16,320 nt of DNA from Candidatus Poseidoniaceae archaeon. Lineage in GTDB: Archaea > Thermoplasmatota > Poseidoniia > Poseidoniales > Poseidoniaceae. Location: assembly GCA_029250345.1 (NCBI GenBank), contig JAQXFL010000019.1, positions 1 to 16,320 on the forward strand, written 5' to 3'. Of this stretch, positions 7,959 through 16,320 are shown one piece after another (position 1 is the first letter of the stretch; the number at the start of each line of letters is the position of its first letter). The position numbers and the translations under genes were made by a program. A model generated the notes under the pieces. That model worked only from the letters and a program-made list of their open reading frames with translations. It searched no databases and had not been told where the DNA came from.

Positions 7959-9251
7959 ATGCTGGATATCAACTTGTTTCGAAATGAACCGGAGACGATT
8001 CGAAAAGACCACGACAAGCGTGGAATTCCCCATGACAAGATTGACCAGGTGATTGAACTTGACCAAGTCTGGATTAATCTTCAGCATGAAACCAATCAAT
8101 TACGGGCGCAGAAAAACACGGCTGCAAGAGGAATTGGTGCTGCAAAAAAATCGGGCGACCAAGATGCAGCACAACGTATTCTTGCAGAAGTGGCTGATTT
8201 AGGAGCACAAATCGCTGAAATGGAAAAGAAAACTGAATCAGCAGTGGCTGAACGCGATAAACTCCGTATGTCAATTCCGAATATCCTTCACCCGGATGTA
8301 CCCCGAGGGGCTGATGAATCAGGGAACACGCAGCACAGCGTTCACGGACAAAAGCCAACGTTTGATTTTGAACCTCGTACGCACAATGAACTCATTGAAA
8401 TGAACAAATGGGTTGACTTGAAGCGAGCCGCAAAAATCGTTGGCAGTCGATTCTTTTTCCTTAAAGGCGATTTAGCTCGTCTTGAGTTTGCACTCCAGCA
8501 ATTCTCAGTGAACTTCATTCGTGAACGTGGATATACATTCGTCCAACCACCTGTGATGATGAACCGCGATGCATATGAAGGCGTTACAGACCTGTCCGAC
8601 TTTGAAACGGTGATGTATGGTGTTGAACCTGATGGCTACTACATGATTGCCACTGCGGAACACCCGTTGACGGCGATGTTCATGGGTGAAACAATTCCTG
8701 AAGCGGACTTGCCATTGCGAATTGTGGGCGTCTCACCTTGCTTCCGAAGAGAAGTCGGCTCACACGGACAATCCGATTTAGGCATTTGGAGAGTTCACCA
8801 ATTCACCAAGATAGAGCAAATCATCATCGCCACACCAGAACAATCGTGGGAACTGCAAGAAGAATTACTGCAGAACTGTCTCGACTTGTGGGATGCACTG
8901 GATATGCATTACGAAGTAGTAAACATCTGTACCGGCGATATGGGAACAGTCGCTGCTCGAAAGTACGATCTTGAGGCATGGATTCCGGGTGCAAATCAGT
9001 ACAAGGAAATTGTATCGTGTTCCAACTGTACCGACTACCAAGCGAATCGATTGCAGATCCGCTATGGTCAACCCGGCCATGCTGGTCAACCTATTGCACA
9101 TACACTCAATTCAACAGCTGTTGCAACCTCACGGGCTCTTGTAGCGATCATGGAACAAAATCAGATGGAAGACGGTCGAGTCCGTATACCTGAAGTCCTC
9201 CAACCCTTCATGGGAGGGCAAGAAACCCTTGAACCATGCACTTGGGGTTAA
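7959..9251 (+). CDS. serS: Seryl-tRNA synthetase
   Basis: Class II aminoacyl-tRNA synthetase of 430 residues that charges tRNA-Ser (and tRNA-Sec where present) in the cytoplasm. The N-terminal part starts MLDINLFRNEPETIRK and runs into a long coiled-coil arm (about 30-105) that grips the long variable arm of tRNA-Ser. The catalytic core shows the TAEHPL serine-site segment (232-237), motif 2 SPCFRREVGSHG (259-270) with GIWRVHQFTKIE, and motif 3 NSTAVATSRALVAIMEQNQ (384-402). This is the common SerRS form, not the rare zinc-dependent form of methanogens. The ATG is supported by a well-placed GAGGTG. It lies 9 bp after the presenilin-like gene, with no obvious promoter of its own. Confidence 0.97.
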   Translation: MLDINLFRNEPETIRKDHDKRGIPHDKIDQVIELDQVWINLQHETNQLRAQKNTAARGIGAAKKSGDQDAAQRILAEVADLGAQIAEMEKKTESAVAERDKLRMSIPNILHPDVPRGADESGNTQHSVHGQKPTFDFEPRTHNELIEMNKWVDLKRAAKIVGSRFFFLKGDLARLEFALQQFSVNFIRERGYTFVQPPVMMNRDAYEGVTDLSDFETVMYGVEPDGYYMIATAEHPLTAMFMGETIPEADLPLRIVGVSPCFRREVGSHGQSDLGIWRVHQFTKIEQIIIATPEQSWELQEELLQNCLDLWDALDMHYEVVNICTGDMGTVAARKYDLEAWIPGANQYKEIVSCSNCTDYQANRLQIRYGQPGHAGQPIAHTLNSTAVATSRALVAIMEQNQMEDGRVRIPEVLQPFMGGQETLEPCTWG

Positions 9252-9289
9252 GCGTAAGTGTTGAAATAGCCTTGCCGTGATGGACAAAC

Positions 9290-10168
9290 ATGGCTGAAGA
9301 GGGGGTCCTCTATTTTGGATACGGGTCAAATTTGGATTTATCCGACTGGAAGAGTTGGTGCGAACGAAAACACCTACCCTACGATGGTTTAGTCGAGATA
9401 AGCCCGTGCTGGTTGCCGAATTACACCATGAAATTTCATTACTTTTCGAGCACCAGAGACGGAGGCGCTGCAGATATTGTCGAAAACGGTAGAGGACACG
9501 CAGTTCCGGGTGTACTGTTCTCAATGAACCAAGACGCTTTAGCCGCAATGGATCAAAAAGAAGGTACTCAAGCAGGCGTTTACGCTCGCCGTACGGTTCA
9601 GGTCGCTCTTCCTGATGGGACGTTCGTTGAAGCGCTGACCTACTGCGTCACCCCACAGCGGCGAGAAGACAAGTTCATTCAACCTACGAAGCGGTATATC
9701 GGCTTGATTGAAAAAGGGTTGAAAAAGAGAAATCTCCCAATTGGAGAATTAAAAAATGCTATTGAAGATTTCTCACCAAGTTTTCCCGTTGAGAAGATTT
9801 TCGTCTACGGGACATTGATGGAAGGAGAGGTTCGTTCGTCGACAACCAAACAGTTGTGCAACGGCGATGCACGCTCAGCGAGTATAAGGGGGAAATTAGC
9901 CAATTTAGGGGATTTCCCGGGTTTGATTGCGGGCGATGGAACCGTCAAAGGCGAACTGTATCATCTCGACCAGGTGTATTCTGCACTGCAAACGCTTGAC
10001 AGTATTGAGGGATTTTACGGCTACGGGTCTGATGATTCGCTCTACATCCGCACGATTGTAGAAGTACAAACAGATGAGGGAACAGAGTGGGCTTGGACCT
10101 ACATGTACAATGAACAGAACGGTAGTTTGAATCCGATCATTGATTCTGGCGACTGGCGTGTTCGCTAA
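9290..10168 (+). CDS. Tandem gamma-glutamylcyclotransferase-like (GGCT + AIG2/GGACT) protein
   Basis: A 292-residue soluble protein with two domains of the GGCT-like fold. The N-terminal domain (about 5-120) has YFGYGSNL (8-15) and MDQKEG with the likely catalytic Glu E91, as in gamma-glutamylcyclotransferases. The C-terminal domain (about 168-290) has FVYGTLMEGEVRSS (171-184) and LDSIEG with E240, as in AIG2/GGACT proteins. Both glycine-rich loops and both glutamates are intact, so both halves may be active. Members release 5-oxoproline from gamma-glutamyl amines or peptides; the substrate here is not known. The ATG lies 38 bp after serS and has no clear Shine-Dalgarno site. An AT-rich TTGAAATA at 9261-9268 could be a TATA box for a leaderless transcript, but that is speculative. 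The stop overlaps the convergent biotin-carrier gene by four bases. Confidence 0.82.
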   Translation: MAEEGVLYFGYGSNLDLSDWKSWCERKHLPYDGLVEISPCWLPNYTMKFHYFSSTRDGGAADIVENGRGHAVPGVLFSMNQDALAAMDQKEGTQAGVYARRTVQVALPDGTFVEALTYCVTPQRREDKFIQPTKRYIGLIEKGLKKRNLPIGELKNAIEDFSPSFPVEKIFVYGTLMEGEVRSSTTKQLCNGDARSASIRGKLANLGDFPGLIAGDGTVKGELYHLDQVYSALQTLDSIEGFYGYGSDDSLYIRTIVEVQTDEGTEWAWTYMYNEQNGSLNPIIDSGDWRVR

Positions 10169-10635
10169 TCTTCTTCCTCATTCATTGCCAACAGAACTGA
10201 GCCTTGTTGAACTTGGTCACCTGCTGAGAAATAGACATCGGTGATGATTCCGGTTGATGAAGCGAGTATTCTATGCTCCATTTTCATAGCCTCGAGGACC
10301 ATAAGCGTCTGACCAGGTTCAACGGATTGCCCTTCTTTGACCAACACATCGAGGATTTTTCCGGGCATTGGGGCAGTTAATCCGCCGTCGTTTCCACCTT
10401 GGGTTGCTCCAGGTTCAATGCGTTCAAGGTTGAAAGTGTGACCTTGGAAATGAACCCACCAGTTATCGCCGACTTTAGCGACCGTAGCGAAACCAGAAAC
10501 GCCGTTGGCAAGATGGATTCGAATTCGTCCATCGCTTTCCAGAACGGCTTTGTGTTCGCCAAGAATCCAGTCGTCGCCTTGTTTAGCAACCGTTACATCA
10601 ACCGGCCCATCTGGGCTGTTGAATTGATGGTGCAT
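10165..10635 (-). CDS. Biotin carrier subunit (BT-like + BCCP domains) of methylcrotonyl-CoA-type carboxylase
   Basis: A 156-residue protein whose C-terminal half (about 85-152) is a biotinyl domain: APMPGKILDVLVKEGQ, then EAMKMEH with the biotin-accepting lysine K118. The first 75 residues form a beta-rich region (VDVTVAKQGDDWIL..., VGDNWWVHFQGHTFNLE) that resembles the BT domain joining biotin carboxylase to BCCP in methylcrotonyl-CoA carboxylase alpha chains. A Gly/Asn-rich linker (about 76-84) joins the two. The ATG at 10635 shares its A with the TGA of the upstream biotin carboxylase (TGATG) and has a perfect AGGAGGT 7 bases ahead. A TTG at 10638 is a weaker alternative. It is the last gene of the carboxylase operon. 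It carries CO2 as carboxybiotin between the biotin carboxylase and the MccB-like carboxyltransferase. Confidence 0.92.
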   Translation of the reverse strand: MHHQFNSPDGPVDVTVAKQGDDWILGEHKAVLESDGRIRIHLANGVSGFATVAKVGDNWWVHFQGHTFNLERIEPGATQGGNDGGLTAPMPGKILDVLVKEGQSVEPGQTLMVLEAMKMEHRILASSTGIITDVYFSAGDQVQQGSVLLAMNEEED

Positions 10636-12158
10636 CAAGGATACCTCCTGCTAAGTGTTGCAAATGGACTGACTGGCCCTGATGGGTCGTCAGAACCGCT
10701 TGATGATGTTGAATGAAGACGGTGTAAACCTGCACTCTGGCCTACGGCTGCTGCCATGAGTGCTGCGTCTTCAATGTGGACTGGAACGGAAGGTGACCAT
10801 CCCTGAGGCCATAACCGGTCAATCATGGTGGTATCCGTCGTACCTTCAATCACATCCGGCACATCACACAATTCGCGTAGGAAACGCAGATTCGTCGTTG
10901 TTCCAAGAACGACGAATTCTTCCAATGAGCGTCGCATCCGTTGCAGTGCCTCCTCACGTGAAGGAGCCCACACGATCAGTTTCGCCAACATCGGATCGTA
11001 ATTTGGAGTGACTTCATCCCCCTGTCGAACACCAGTATCCAGTCGAATGCCCGGGCCTTCGGGAGGAATGAAAACTGCAAGTGGGCCAATTGCCGGTAGG
11101 AAGTTGTTTGAAGCGTCTTCAGCATACAATCGGACCTCGATTGCATGACCTCGAATGTGCAGTTCACCGCACGACATAGGCTCTCCAGCAGCAATGCGGA
11201 GTTGTTCACGAACAATATCAACGCCCGTCACCAGTTCGGTAACTGGATGTTCGACTTGAATTCGAGTGTTCATTTCCAAAAAGAAGAACTCGCCGTTCGG
11301 TGCAAGGAGGAATTCCACCGTTCCAGCACCTTCGTAATTGACGGCCATTGCAGCGGCTACAGCGGCTTTGCCCATAGCTGCTCGAATCTCTTCAGTCATT
11401 GTGGCGCATGGTGCTTCTTCGAAGACTTTCTGATGTCGGCGCTGAACGCTGCATTCACGCTCTCCCAGGTGGATTGTTCGTCCGTGTCGGTCTGCGAGGA
11501 CTTGAATCTCAACGTGTTTTGAACCGGTCAAGAGTCGTTCAAGGTATACTCGTCCGTCTCCAAAGGCAGCGAGAGCTTCTCGGCGAGCGCTCCGTGCAGC
11601 GTCAAGTAATTCATCGGGATGTTCAACAGCACGCATTCCTTTTCCGCCACCGCCAGAAGATGCTTTGAGAAGGAGAGGATAACCGACGCGAGTACTTGCT
11701 TGTTGAATCGCCACCAGAGCCTCTTCTTCATCGGTTGATTCGATTTCTTCTCCAGGGATAACGGGGACTCCTGCTTCACGCATTGTAATGCGAGCGGTCA
11801 TTTTATCGCCCATTTTCTCAATTGCGTTAGCGCTTGGGCCAACCCATTGTATGCCTGCAGCGGCTACTGCACGAGCGAAATCAGCCCGTTCGGAAAGGAA
11901 ACCAAAACCAGGATGGATGGCATCAGCGCCTGTTTCACCCGCAATCATCAAGATTTGGCTCTGGTCAAGGTAAGTTTCTGCAATCGTGTCTCCGTGCAAC
12001 ATTACCGATTCATCGGCAAGTTCGACAAAGAGAGAAGCAGCGTCGTTTTCAGCATAGATAGCAACGCTCTCAAGACCCGCCTCAGAGCAAGCACGAAGAA
12101 TTCGACAAGCGATTTCTCCCCGATTAGCAACCAAGACTTTGCTGACCATTGCGTTCAC
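10635..12158 (-). CDS. Biotin carboxylase subunit of methylcrotonyl-CoA-type (acyl-CoA) carboxylase
   Basis: ATP-grasp enzyme of 507 residues that carboxylates biotin with bicarbonate and ATP. The N-terminal biotin carboxylase domain begins SKVLVANRGEIACRI. The glycine-rich ATP loop SSGGGGKGM is at 167-175, RECSVQRRHQK at 234-244, and the metal/ATP site EMNTRIQVEHPVTE at 295-308. The C-terminal biotin carboxylase domain includes YDPMLAKLIVWAPSREEA (387-404). The last 50 residues (Ala-rich helix, Ser/Gly/Asp linker, then SPFATLSRRYP) resemble the interdomain linker of full-length methylcrotonyl-CoA carboxylase alpha chains, but the BT and BCCP domains are in the next gene. The GTG at 12158 follows the upstream TGA directly, with AAGGA 4 bases before; an ATG at 12149 is the alternative. 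Sequence alone cannot exclude propionyl- or acetyl-CoA use, but the operon points to methylcrotonyl-CoA. Confidence 0.93.
   Translation of the reverse strand: MNAMVSKVLVANRGEIACRILRACSEAGLESVAIYAENDAASLFVELADESVMLHGDTIAETYLDQSQILMIAGETGADAIHPGFGFLSERADFARAVAAAGIQWVGPSANAIEKMGDKMTARITMREAGVPVIPGEEIESTDEEEALVAIQQASTRVGYPLLLKASSGGGGKGMRAVEHPDELLDAARSARREALAAFGDGRVYLERLLTGSKHVEIQVLADRHGRTIHLGERECSVQRRHQKVFEEAPCATMTEEIRAAMGKAAVAAAMAVNYEGAGTVEFLLAPNGEFFFLEMNTRIQVEHPVTELVTGVDIVREQLRIAAGEPMSCGELHIRGHAIEVRLYAEDASNNFLPAIGPLAVFIPPEGPGIRLDTGVRQGDEVTPNYDPMLAKLIVWAPSREEALQRMRRSLEEFVVLGTTTNLRFLRELCDVPDVIEGTTDTTMIDRLWPQGWSPSVPVHIEDAALMAAAVGQSAGLHRLHSTSSSGSDDPSGPVSPFATLSRRYP
10643..10649 (-). promoter_or_regulatory. 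Perfect Shine-Dalgarno site of the biotin carrier gene
   Basis: AGGAGGT on the minus strand, 7 bases before the ATG at 10635. It lies in the coding 3' end of the biotin carboxylase gene, where it encodes the Arg-Arg of the final SRRYP. Confidence 0.8.
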
Positions 12159-13016
12159 TCATTCCTTCTTCCAATTCGCTGCACGCTTTTCGAGGAAAGA
12201 GGAAAGGCCTTCTTGTCCTTCACTTGAACCTCGCATGCGGCTGGTAAAATCGAGTGTGTATTCACGGAGTTCTTCGTCAGTACCGTTCCAACGATCGAAC
12301 TGGAGAGTGAGTTCTTTGGCAAGCGTCACTGCTTGCGGGCCTGTAGTGAGTACCTCATCGATAAGCAGGTCAACGGCCTGTGATAGGTCGTCAACACCGT
12401 CGACCACTGCTTCGATAAAACCAGTGCGAAGCGCTTCATCTGAACCGATACGGCTGGCTTGCATTGCAAGTCTCCTGAAACAGGCTGAACCTAAGCGTCG
12501 GTACACATAGGGCCCAATCACAGCGGGAAGAATACCTAATTTACCCTCGGAAAGGGCGATTTTAACATTTGAAGTTGCAATAACGTGGTCCAAACAAGCC
12601 ACAAGTCCAGCACCTCCGCCAAGTGCCACGCCTTGAATTGCGCCAACTGTAAAACACGGATGCGCCCAAAGTCCGTTGAAAAGACGGTCCAATCGTTCCG
12701 AGTCAATTCGATTCTCTTCAGGAGTGTTTGCGCCTGCATCTCGCATCATATTGATGTCAGCGCCTGCGCAGAAATGCCGTCCGGCGCCCGATAGCACGAG
12801 CGTACGTAGGTAAGGAGTTCCATTGGCGTCTGCAAGCGTTCCTTGCGTACCTACACTGCGTTCAGCAGTCCAATCAAACAGCGTACAAAGTTCAGTAATC
12901 ATTTGAATATTCAAAGCATTGAATTTGTCTTCTCGATCCAATTTGATGTGACACCCTGAATCTTCGATGACAAGTGATACAAGTTCGGTTGGAGGCGGTG
13001 TGTCCATAAGCGTCAT
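12159..13016 (-). CDS. Enoyl-CoA hydratase family, probable 3-methylglutaconyl-CoA hydratase (LiuC-like)
   Basis: Crotonase-superfamily protein of 285 residues. It shows LVLSGAGRHFCAGADINMMR (73-92), the CoA and oxyanion-hole region; QGVALGGGAGLVACLDHV (128-145), the second oxyanion loop; and LSEGKLGILPAVIGPYV with the catalytic-type E157. The first crotonase Glu is replaced in the GGGAGL loop, and the ILPAVIGPYV pattern is typical of the LiuC branch. In leucine breakdown this step hydrates 3-methylglutaconyl-CoA to HMG-CoA. It sits between mccB and the biotin carboxylase gene, which supports that role. The ATG at 13016 has GGAG 8 bases ahead; a second ATG at 13007 is less well placed. Residues about 52-70 form an insertion before the first core motif. 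A general enoyl-CoA hydratase is the alternative. Confidence 0.86.
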   Translation of the reverse strand: MTLMDTPPPTELVSLVIEDSGCHIKLDREDKFNALNIQMITELCTLFDWTAERSVGTQGTLADANGTPYLRTLVLSGAGRHFCAGADINMMRDAGANTPEENRIDSERLDRLFNGLWAHPCFTVGAIQGVALGGGAGLVACLDHVIATSNVKIALSEGKLGILPAVIGPYVYRRLGSACFRRLAMQASRIGSDEALRTGFIEAVVDGVDDLSQAVDLLIDEVLTTGPQAVTLAKELTLQFDRWNGTDEELREYTLDFTSRMRGSSEGQEGLSSFLEKRAANWKKE

Positions 13017-13059
13017 CTGAAAAACTCCAATTGCATTTTTGATTTTTAAATTGATTTAT
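13017..13059 (-). promoter_or_regulatory. AT-rich spacer between mccB and liuC-like gene, possible internal promoter
   Basis: This 43-bp gap has 9 G/C of 43 bases by hand count, far more AT-rich than the flanking genes. On the minus strand it holds TTTAAAAA at 13043-13050, about 30 bases before the liuC-like ATG, where an archaeal TATA box could sit, and the GGAG ribosome site at 13025-13028. The TATA spacing would put the start site so close to the ATG that the GGAG might not be transcribed, so the two readings compete. A weak T-rich stop signal for mccB is another possibility. Confidence 0.3.
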
Positions 13060-14670
<1,611 letters not shown>

Positions 14671-14677
14671 CTTCACC

Positions 14678-14681
14678 CCTC
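14678..14681 (-). promoter_or_regulatory. Shine-Dalgarno site of mccB
   Basis: GAGG (within GAGGGGTGA on the minus strand), 7 bases before the ATG at 14670. It favours that ATG over the GTG at 14676. Confidence 0.6.
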
Positions 14682-14703
14682 AAGCCAAGGGAGGTGGATG
14701 CCG

Positions 14704-14711
14704 TCTTTAAC
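14704..14711 (-). promoter_or_regulatory. Possible TATA box of the methylcrotonyl-CoA carboxylase operon
   Basis: GTTAAAGA on the minus strand in the 74-bp gap after the DUF63 stop, about 38 bases before the mccB ATG. Transcription would start near 14682, leaving a short leader that keeps the GAGG. This is a match by eye only. Confidence 0.3.
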
Positions 14712-14744
14712 ACTACTACAACCAATGTATCGGATGGTCGACTC

Positions 14745-16142
14745 TCAAACGCCCAGCATTAGGCGTCCAATGTCCCGCAATCCAGGCGCTAATCCAACAA
14801 TGAGTACAGCCAAAACAATGAGGATTCTGATGTGCCTCTGCCGTGTCTCAACCTTCATTTCAATGAACATCATGGTAATCGCAGCGATGAGGACTGCCTT
14901 AATGAGGACAAATAACCAAGCTCCTTCACCAAAACTAATTCCAAGCATGTTGTTGATTTCTCCACCGTAAACAATCACTTGATTGCTAACCACGTGTTTC
15001 TCGCCGTATCCGAAGAAATCGATTCCTACCATGGTTGCAAAACCATCGCACAGTTGCCCGTAGACCATTGCCAATACCATAGGACTGGCGAGTAAAGCAC
15101 GTCGAGAAAGCATTTCAACAGGGTGATTGTCAATTTCATCTCCAGCAGACTCCCAGGATTTGATACGAATGCCATCGGGCAAAACACCAGCTTCATAGCC
15201 TGTAAGTTTCATTTGAAGAGCGTCATCTCTACCTATACGGTACATTGCATAGCAGACCATACCGGGAATGCCGAGAACGACAAATAAAGGCCACCACTCT
15301 ATCGATTCGGAAACTCGTGAACTCTCTTGTGCCCATGGAGTGGAGAGGAACTGAAACCAGTGAAAGAGACCAAGCGTACTGGCCGCACTTCCGAAAGAAA
15401 GTAGCCCACGGGTCATTGCAGGCCATCCACGAGTCTTGATGAGCACCGAAAACAGCACTGCATATGAAGCGAATAGACCGAGCCAAACCCACAGCATGCC
15501 CATCGATTCGTGGTCTGAATAAGCAGGTTGGTACAGGAAACTCCAGTGGAAGAACAAGCCTAGGGAGAGGATAGGAATCATTGAACGGCGCATCTTGTTT
15601 TCGGACTTATCGTTGCGGTCTTTTTCCCACTGTGAAGCAACGAAGTGTGAAATTCCGGCGACAACAACCAGCCAAGCCGCCAAGTGCAAGTGAATAATCG
15701 GAGAAATAAACAACCAGTCCATGTCGGAATTAAAGAAATCAGCATCCTCTAGAACACGCAAAACTGGAGCAAGACAAACCCATGCGAGTAAAGCGATGAG
15801 CATTCGATCATCGGCTGGAACCTTGATTTTTCGGAAAATAGCCTGAAGAACGACCACGCTCGCAAGCATGCTGAACGTGTAAAGAAGTGTGTTCATTGGG
15901 TTGTAATCAGCATCACCAGCCGAACCTGCATCCTCAACGATTGGATCCCAAACAACAGGTTTGAGGCCTTCCGTCCAGATAAGGTCGTTCGCCACAAAGA
16001 AACCAACGAACACTGCTCCAAAGGTCAACATAGCAAGCCATAGCGATGCTTTTTCGAGAGGTGAATATTCTTCACAGGGAAGTGCAGGATTATCGCCAAT
16101 GAGTTGTTCTTCAAGTTGTTCAAGACTTGACATGGCTACCAC
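14745..16142 (-). CDS. DUF63 family multi-pass membrane protein
   Basis: A 465-residue membrane protein with about eleven hydrophobic segments. The archaeal DUF63 marks are present: NPMNTLLYTF, APVLRVLEDADFF, SPIIHLHLAAW, and near the C-terminus CDGFATMVGIDFFGYGEKHV followed by a long helix. Function is unknown for the family. The N-terminal tail (first 30 residues) is acidic and soluble. The length exceeds that of typical DUF63 members as I know them (roughly 300 residues); the extra part is helices in the middle plus a soluble loop (about residues 315-345). The GTG at 16142 has AGGAG six bases ahead, which decides for it over the ATG at 16133. It may be transcribed with the upstream SAP gene. 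Its stop is 74 bp before mccB. Confidence 0.83.
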   Translation of the reverse strand: MVAMSSLEQLEEQLIGDNPALPCEEYSPLEKASLWLAMLTFGAVFVGFFVANDLIWTEGLKPVVWDPIVEDAGSAGDADYNPMNTLLYTFSMLASVVVLQAIFRKIKVPADDRMLIALLAWVCLAPVLRVLEDADFFNSDMDWLFISPIIHLHLAAWLVVVAGISHFVASQWEKDRNDKSENKMRRSMIPILSLGLFFHWSFLYQPAYSDHESMGMLWVWLGLFASYAVLFSVLIKTRGWPAMTRGLLSFGSAASTLGLFHWFQFLSTPWAQESSRVSESIEWWPLFVVLGIPGMVCYAMYRIGRDDALQMKLTGYEAGVLPDGIRIKSWESAGDEIDNHPVEMLSRRALLASPMVLAMVYGQLCDGFATMVGIDFFGYGEKHVVSNQVIVYGGEINNMLGISFGEGAWLFVLIKAVLIAAITMMFIEMKVETRQRHIRILIVLAVLIVGLAPGLRDIGRLMLGV

Positions 16143-16148
16143 TGTTCA

Positions 16149-16153
16149 CTCCT
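16149..16153 (-). promoter_or_regulatory. Shine-Dalgarno site supporting the GTG start of the DUF63 gene
   Basis: AGGAG on the minus strand, 6 bases before the GTG at 16142. The next in-frame ATG at 16133 would be 15 bases away, too far for good pairing. Confidence 0.6.
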
Positions 16154-16212
16154 GCAGGCCCTCATCAATATCCTTTCGGGACGGTTGATTGAGAATTGTT
16201 GTATCGGAGAGT

Positions 16213-16320
16213 TCACTCTTCTTCTTCGGATAGACGAGCAATCAGGTCTGCTTTCTTGCCGCCAACAGGTAGGCCGGCAGCCTTGCATCGCTCTTTGAGT
16301 TGAGCAACAGATAGGGATGA
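16213..16320 (-). CDS. C-terminal SAP-domain fragment (5' end outside window)
   Basis: The minus-strand frame is open from the window edge to a TGA at 16213-16215, giving 35 residues. They read SSLSVAQLKERCKAAGLPVG followed by GKKADLIARL and a run of acidic residues. The LSVAQLKERCKAAGLPVGG / KKADLIARL pattern is the helix-extended-helix SAP motif, which usually binds DNA (or sometimes RNA) in chromatin or repair proteins. The rest of the protein is not in view, so its role cannot be given. It lies 70 bp before the DUF63 gene on the same strand. Confidence 0.72.
   Translation of the reverse strand, partial: SSLSVAQLKERCKAAGLPVGGKKADLIARLSEEEE

Noticed and set aside
10635..10640. The biotin carboxylase / carrier break as a simple sequencing frameshift.
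   Set aside because: A perfect, well-spaced AGGAGGT and a clean TGATG overlap favour a real gene start, and the carrier frame meets a stop only six codons upstream. It is not fully excluded without reads.
11145..11668. Open frames on the plus strand opposite the biotin carboxylase gene.
   Set aside because: They are antisense to a well-conserved enzyme, with no recognisable domain, Shine-Dalgarno site or promoter.

Overview
The window looks like a gene-dense piece of an archaeal chromosome. The case for archaea rests on a DUF63 membrane protein, an Lhr-type helicase with a C-terminal zinc ribbon, and a presenilin-type intramembrane aspartyl protease of the archaeal PSH kind. Short or overlapping gene junctions, Shine-Dalgarno sites on many genes, moderate G+C and an aerobic leucine-degradation operon of bacterial style would suit a marine Thermoplasmatota lineage such as Marine Group II (Poseidoniales). 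That placement is inferred from gene content, not from a marker-gene search. I see no rRNA, tRNA, CRISPR array, insertion sequence or integrase.

Layout: (1) 1-2850, plus strand: the 3' part of an Lhr-family ATP-dependent helicase. (2) 2847-5616, minus strand: a tight cluster read folC, dCMP deaminase, then a secreted lipoprotein with a PI-PLC-like phosphodiesterase fold. Its last gene overlaps the helicase stop tail to tail. FolC (folate polyglutamylation) and dCMP deaminase (dUMP supply) both serve thymidylate synthesis. (3) 5617-5738: a divergent spacer with a perfect GC-rich inverted repeat and a 10-bp palindrome. (4) 5739-10168, plus strand: a nine-helix presenilin-like protease with a large inserted extracellular domain, seryl-tRNA synthetase, and a tandem-domain gamma-glutamylcyclotransferase-like protein. 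(5) 10165-14670, minus strand: a leucine/isovalerate-type operon read mccB (carboxyltransferase), liuC-like hydratase, biotin carboxylase, biotin carrier. (6) 14745-16320, minus strand: a DUF63 membrane protein and the end of a SAP-domain protein.

Two points stand out. The protease has all the presenilin signatures (YD, GLGD and a PLL variant of PAL) but also carries about 380 residues, apparently beta-propeller-like, between TM3 and TM4, on the predicted outer face. In the carboxylase operon, the usually single-chain methylcrotonyl-CoA carboxylase alpha subunit is cut into two genes at the linker after the biotin carboxylase domain. The cut is a TGATG stop/start overlap with a perfect Shine-Dalgarno sequence in the 3' end of the first gene. 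Together the operon would convert 3-methylcrotonyl-CoA to 3-methylglutaconyl-CoA and then to HMG-CoA.
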